Source: Meandrina meandrites
Taxonomy: Eukaryota; Cnidaria; Anthozoa; Scleractinia; Meandrinidae
DNA: 64,000 bases
Assembly (NCBI GenBank): GCA_963693305.1
Contig: OY855915.1
Location: 19,467,722-19,531,721 of the forward strand
Direction of reading: 5' to 3'
The position numbers and the translations under genes are program-made. Of the stretch, positions 58,080 through 64,000 are shown one piece after another. Numbering within the stretch: the stretch's first letter is position 1; the number at the start of each line of letters is the position of its first letter. The notes under the pieces are model-generated. The model had not been told where the DNA came from and searched no databases. It saw only the letters and a program-made list of their open reading frames with translations.

Positions 58080-60548
58080 TGTCAATGTAACGATCGTTAT
58101 CTCCAAGGGGATAGCTCACTTCTTCTTTCGTGCATTGAAACTGCCTTTCTGTATTTACACATTTATCGGTATCAAAATAATTGTCTTGTGAAGAGCGCAG
58201 GTTGCTATAGAATTTTTGCATCAAATTCGCGTTTGTTTTTTAACGCGTTAATAAAATGCTTTGTTATATTCCAATAATGAGGTAGTTTTTAAATTCGTTT
58301 CACTCACAGAGTCAAACATGGAGTCAATTTATATGGCTTTTAGTGTAACGGTTTATCACACTGGTAACATTTAATTTTGTGATTGTAACCATGGTATGTG
58401 ATCACTCAAAAACAAAAATCTACTGAACAGTTATTTGAGCTTGTACTGCAAAACGATTAGAATTTTTGTTATTTAATCACGATAAAGATGTTATGCTCCT
58501 TTGTAATTGTGGCTGTTAATAACAACAAGGACATTTGTGACGTCACCTATTGTTATGTATGTGTCAGTAAGTTATTCAGTGGCTGTTGAAACAAAGAGCT
58601 CTTTTACTTAACGGTTGGCAAATTTAAATGACATAAGAAATGTTTGTAAACAGATAATCGGCCTATATGTGGAAAATTAAAACGCAAACGAAACACAAAC
58701 GACTTTTTACCTCACATTCTCCCTGAAAGACCGACCGATTAAGAAGGACATTCTTTGCTTCGCCACTGTGGTTTGCTTCATTACTACAGAGAGCCGAGAT
58801 TAAACATCCTTCGAAAGCGACGGCAACAAGAACGGCGGAAAACAAAATATCTCATAAGAGGTATGTTCTAGCGGCTGTGACACGTATTTTTTACCGTCTT
58901 GGATGCATCCTTTGGCCGTTCTTTGCAAAGAAACAACATGAAATGACAAAATTCCGCTGTAATGTTTCGTGGACTCCTTTTTCGTTTTTTGTTTTATATT
59001 TCTAATGCATCGAGTAGTAAAAATCGAAATTAATTTTAAAGGGAGACGTTCTTACCTAATCCCATATTGCAGGAAAATGTTTGCATGTTTTCATTTATTT
59101 TTCCTACAGCAGAAAACCCCAACCACACTACTCGAAAGGGGTGAACAGTTGAAAATAATTCATCAGATTAAACATTATCGCACAGTCGTGCCTAATAAAT
59201 GAAAAAAGGAGATAATCTTTTATTAGATACCACATTTGTCCCTTATATGCAACACACAACTAGTATTCTAATATGATTATACAAAGCTAGACGAATCGGA
59301 TGTTCACTACAGTATATATAACTGGCGGGTATTTTATATATACTACTATGAGACTCGACAGTCAGGTTCAAAGACCAGCGTGGAGCGAGGAGACTAATAT
59401 TTCGAGAAATGGAACTTTAAAGTTTAAGTACATGGTGTCATATTGCGCGTACATCAACGTAAATTTAAGAAATGAAAAAAAAAAGTCCATTGTTCTTCAT
59501 GATATTTTGATGGATAGTTTACAACTTATTTTCAAGCTATCAGGCGCCAAGAGTCTGTTATTTAATAACATAGATGACTCGGCCATTAATTGGATAGTAT
59601 TGATCACCACATTACATACTCTGTCGGATGAAAGTGTGATGGCTACATTCGCTTTGCTTGCATAATACACTTTTAAATAAGGAGGAAAGTTTACAAGCAT
59701 CGATGAAGAAGAAAAAAAAGCTAAATAAAGACTGATTATTCGTCACTTGTTGTAAATATTTAATCCAAATGCAAATATTATCATGTTAAGCGATAGGAAA
59801 ATTGAAAAGAAGCTGAAAACAATGCACGATAAAATTATTTCATGGAAAGAACTAATAACGCGAAAGATAATCTCATAAATCTAACTTATATATTAGTGAT
59901 ACAAGAGATTGTTGTCTGCGAAAACAAGCGAAGCGCGATGCAAGTGATACATCAAAATCAGAGGAAACCCCGACTGGAAAAAGAGTCTTTTTTTGGTCAA
60001 ACGGCCTTCTTGCTAATCCCCATTCAAGGTTAAAGAGACGGTACAGTCTTATTTTGGAGTTGTAACAATTGATAAGGATTGCAAAGTATCAAGGCTTTCC
60101 GCTAGATTTATTGCAGCCGTTTCCCGCCATTTCTAGCAGGAAGGAATCGAAGGAAGCCGCGGCGAAATTTAAAGAGAAACCGCGGCAAACAGGAAATATA
60201 TATATGAAGAAGTGGGCCATTTATTCCAAAATGAATTATAATATTCCGTTATTTCAAAATGTTTGAAGGATATGAAGAAAAGGCCACAAGCAATCTTTAG
60301 GAAGTTTTGCTGCGGAAAAAATTGATTTAAATATTCAATGAAAAACGCACTTTTTGGTTTTTATAGGCAAAAAAAAGTTAAGACTATCCTTTCCGTAATA
60401 TTAGCCACTTACGTATTTCGTGAGCTTGTCGAGAAAACCATTTGTTAATTAATTTTTCGGTTCCTCCTTAATTGAACGAAAGATCTAGCTACATTGCTGA
60501 AAATTGTCGGGTTTCTTAGTGTCTCGTTGTATTTATTTCTTGTTTCAG
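55346..60548. other. Intergenic, no gene recognised
   Basis: AT-rich throughout. Apart from the TTA microsatellite at 58.03 kb I see no defined structure. Short open frames have no recognisable domains. Confidence 0.5.
58028..58080 (+). repeat. (TTA)n microsatellite
   Basis: A near-perfect run of about 17 TTA units. Unlike the run at 8.85 kb, it has no LINE 3' UTR next to it on either strand, so I treat it as a simple repeat. Confidence 0.9.
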
Positions 60549-61358
60549 TCTTATCCAGTGATCTCTACAACCACTGCGATTTGTGTACACTTAATGATGA
60601 AAAGGTTTGGCTTCACTTCCCGCTGAGATAATGTTATGCTGGTAAAGTTAGAGATGTGTGTTGCGGGAAACTTGCGGTTAAATCAAGTGTATCTGAGTTC
60701 TCACTGGGCAATTCGAACCACACGAGCAAGTTCCACAGGGGGAGAGTTTTTGTAATTTAATTGCGTGGCGGACGGCAACCGTATCACCACTCTAGCATTG
60801 CTATTAAACTCCTGTTTTTCATATTTTGACCAATGTAACAACGGTTTGCAAGCTAATCACTCAAAGCCTCCCTAGAACACACTTTTCAAAGGTTCGGATT
60901 ATAGTATTACCGATCGGCGTAATAATTATTCACCCGAATTATCAATTATTAAAAAGAGGTTTTTTCTTTTTACTTTGAATGCAGGCTTGGAGAACCATGG
61001 GGATATTACCGAATGCACTATCGACCTTGGCACGGAGAATTAATATGCCTAGTTTCCTGAGAAAAACTGTAGAAAGCTTTCAATGGCGATACCACCAGGA
61101 GCTGGTGTACAGCGTATGGTTAATCAGAGGTGAAAGCCATTTTTGAGTCTGCAGTTGAACGACAGAGATGGTTTTGGGAAAGCTTCATAGCCTCACATTC
61201 CTTATTCTGGTACATCAGGTATGTTGTTGTAAAAAGCTTCTGTATAAGTGTAATCACTGACTATATGTTCTTTCTTGTGTGATTCTTAACCTTTACTTTG
61301 CTTTGTTTTCACTCTTAGTGCCTCCGTGCACGTGTTGCAAAAGGGCTTATGATTGCCG

Positions 61359-63407
61359 GTAAGACGTTTCTTCCTAAATATGTGTTTAGCTGTCGATACA
61401 ATGCAATTAACTTTGTCTTTACAAATTTACTTAAAAACGCATGAATATCATTTAGTGTAGTGCAGCGAGGCAGATGAGGCTGACTTCGGATATTTACAGA
61501 TTTAAAATTGTTTATGCTACAATAAGATGTACGAGGCAGAATTGATTTTTATAGGAAGTGTTTCCTTTGAACAATTTTTAGATTTTGTTGATTTAAATTT
61601 CGGTTCGAGAGATCGTGTAACGCATTTGTTTTTTAATAAGAGATGAACAAACATTCCACTGAGCTCTAAGTTTCAATGTTTTGTCGGTCGATCTGTAAAT
61701 TTTCATACCATCTCCGACATAGATATAAAGGTTGAGGTAAGATATTTACATTTTAAATTAAAACCATCACTACTTGACTACATGTCACAAACTGCAAATC
61801 ACGCACTAAGACATTCGTCAACTCCCACGCAACACTGTTTCCTTGATATAAAGGTAGCACACAATTTTAAAAATACAGGGAGGTTATTTATCTTATTTCA
61901 CAGATGACACTGTGCCATAAGTCGTTTTCACATTACACGCATACTCTTGTATTCGTGCCACGATAATCAATCGATCTGTTTCGATGCAAACTTCACCACG
62001 GGAGGCTGATAAAAGCTAACAAATATTCTCATCAGGGGATTTCAAACTTGCTTCTAAAATTAGCCATCGTCCTTTTTTAAGCACTTCATCTGCACGGAAA
62101 AATGCAAGGATTATATTTTTTATTCTTTCTGATGCGCTTCTAGCTTAGTGCGGTCTTTTACCCTTTCATGCAAGTCTCCCGCCCTAGCAAGAGACCTGCG
62201 CATAACCTGTCGTTTGGGAAAACCACCAGAAAACAACTAATGCCAAAAGCGGACAGGATTCGACACGTAGAATTCATTCTGGAATGGAAAATGAATTCCA
62301 GATAAGGTTTGCTTAGCAAAAAAGGCAGTTTCAAAAGAAAAATTTGGCGTAAAAAATATAAATACAAAATCGAAAGGGATTTTTATCGAGTATTTTCCGC
62401 GAGTAATTTGCCAAGCCGTGTCTTCGCCCGTTTGTTGTTAAACACCGCATACCGTTAATCGTTCATACCACTGACCGTTTTGCTTTGTCTTTGAATATTA
62501 TTTTTATGTTTTGAGGCTTCCTGTTACTGTAATATCTCCCAAATACTACTTTTTAGCAGCTGCTGGCACAGATTTTACGTCTACAGTGTTATAAACACTA
62601 GGCATAGATTCCTGGTGTCGAGCCAAATAATGCTATTGAAACGCGGACTCTATAGAGATTTGCACGGAAACAAAACAAGAGACGAATAAATCCCTTATTG
62701 GATTGTTCTTAATCTTATTTTTAGTTGAGAACTAAAGCTTCCAGATTTAAACAAACTGGTCAAACGCTTTAGCGGTTTTTTAGTATTTTGAGTGGTCGCG
62801 TTAGGTGATTGCACGTAGGTTTGTGTGGGAGCACATGTCGACACACGTATCGATGCATAATTTAAATGTAAATATAGGCCCGCAATGCGTGTCCGTATCG
62901 ATTACCTGTAACTCACATTAAATATAAAACTGAAAAACAAGTTAATAGCATTTCTGGATATAAAATGCAGGACACGGTTTAAAATGTCAACTTGGTTTCT
63001 GCTAGCCTAACAAAGTGCAGTTGTAATTTCAGCAACCGTATTAATCCTGCCTAAAGTTGAACGTGATACTTTTCAAACGCGGTATTTTCCTAGTATTTCA
63101 TTTTATACTCTTATGGCTTTAATTTCTATGTAGCAAGATCTCGTAAACCATTTCTCTTTTACAAATACCACCCTCAATATGCTGTCAATTTGTCCACAGG
63201 GAAACGATATGCTTAATAAGATACTATTTTGATGGCTTTTTTTCAGCCTGACTTCGCTCGATCTTTTTTATTTTCATCACGTACTTTTAATAGTACCTGA
63301 GGGAGTTTAGTTATGGATACAATAAGGATACATTCATGCTTATCCAAGCATCCATTGATGAGTTATTGCGCTTATAATGACAACCCTTTCTGTAGGGCGA
63401 TATTCGT
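61359..63407. other. Intergenic, nothing recognised
   Basis: No paired repeats, RNA gene or coding motif seen. Confidence 0.5.
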
Positions 63408-63650
63408 TTGAGTGTCGTAAAACCAAAACCAAAGCAATCACCCTTGCCAACCACAAAGGACACATGCTATCCAGTTAGCCAATACTATCCATGTAGCCGG
63501 GCGCGAAGCGCAGTAAAGTGCACGTGAGCGAGTTATCATTGGTTTTGCTTTTACTTCTGATTCGTTGCAAAAGTGGCGCGAGATTTTTAAACCAATCACT
63601 AAGCGTAGAAGTGCAAACCCAAAGCAAACACGAGTTAGAGGGTTAGTGAA
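63408..63650 (-). mobile_element. MITE-like repeat, copy 2 (TCTCGCGCCA family), minus orientation
   Basis: It begins GAGTGTCGTAAAACCAAAAC and contains gcgcgaagcg, aagtgcacgtgagcg, ttttacttctgattcg and gtggcgcgagattttt. These blocks correspond in reverse order to those of 55070-55345. Confidence 0.6.
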
Positions 63651-63721
63651 TAACTATCGTGTGTAACAAGTAAACTGCAAAGACCATGTGAAGTCATTTA
63701 ACATCATTATAAAACTGTTCC

Positions 63722-63743
63722 ACGAGGCGAGGCGAGGCGAGGC
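63722..63743 (+). repeat. (GAGGC)n short tandem repeat
   Basis: Four units of GAGGC (gaggcgaggcgaggcgaggc) lie in otherwise AT-rich sequence. There is no sign of function. Confidence 0.8.
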
Positions 63744-64000
63744 TAAATTGAACAGAGTTTATACCCAATTCACGTCAAAGCATAAACACGTCTTAAAGCT
63801 GTTTAGTTAAACATGGTTTAAACTTGATTTGTTTATAGAAGTTGCTAACTGATATTTTTTCGACTTCACAGTCATCACAATAGAAACAAAAATAACAGGT
63901 TACTTAAACCCTGTGTAAAATTCAGTCTCTCAGTTTGGTGTTGCTGATTTTCATTTTGTTAAACCTGGTTTAACTATAAGACGTTTTGCCAGAGTGTGAA

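Noticed and set aside
58028..58080. Tail of another LINE
   Set aside because: No 3' UTR or ORF2 C-terminal motif flanks the TTA run on either strand.
58663..58845. Secreted-protein first exon on the minus strand (hydrophobic start, possible donor at GAG/gtaaaa)
   Set aside because: The frame starts from TTG with an upstream in-frame stop and no ATG, and no acceptor or further exon was found.

Overview
The window is AT-rich metazoan nuclear DNA with one clearly recognisable protein-coding gene in a sea of non-autonomous transposons. The twelve-exon gene with GT-AG introns, the tRNA-derived SINEs, the LINE remnant and several foldback/MITE families that I associate with anthozoan genomes together suggest a cnidarian, most likely a stony coral. 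The assignment rests on general resemblance and was not tested by a search.

Region 1-42 kb: I see no gene that I can name. It holds a double inverted-repeat element (4.98-5.78 kb), MITEs of one family at 6.2 and 20.0 kb, tRNA-derived SINEs (6.9-7.3, 20.5-20.75, 20.86-21.07, 33.97-34.19 kb), the 3' end of a CR1/L2-type LINE (8.47-8.90 kb), TTAA-flanked elements (13.03-13.40 and 35.00-35.90 kb), a 275-bp palindrome-rich MITE (19.34-19.61 kb), a pogo/Tigger-like element (31.36-32.04 kb), a roughly 1-kb diverged tandem duplication (26.3-28.2 kb), smaller duplications (0.8, 29.4-31.0, 33.7-33.9 kb), a 240-bp TIR element with a hammerhead-like motif (39.72-39.96 kb) and a GC-rich foldback (40.18-40.37 kb).

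Region 42.03-52.90 kb: a complete gene for the alpha subunit of collagen prolyl 4-hydroxylase (P4HA-like) on the + strand. All twelve coding exons join in frame into 547 codons plus a stop. The protein has a signal peptide, an N-terminal dimerisation region, a TPR-like peptide-substrate-binding domain, and a C-terminal 2-oxoglutarate/Fe(II) dioxygenase domain with every expected metal and co-substrate ligand. Its introns are crowded with insertions: a SINE cluster split by a TTAA-flanked MITE (intron 2), a hAT-like mini-element in a pogo-like remnant (intron 4), a pogo-like element (intron 7) and a TTAA-flanked MITE (intron 11). The end of exon 4, including its splice donor, is tandemly duplicated into intron 4.

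Region 52.9-64 kb: downstream flank with a third copy of the 6.2/20.0-kb MITE family (53.44-53.78 kb), a pair of oppositely oriented copies of another element (55.07 and 63.41 kb), a TTA microsatellite (58.03 kb), and a weak candidate for a short multi-exon transcript (60.55-61.36 kb). Otherwise I recognise nothing there.
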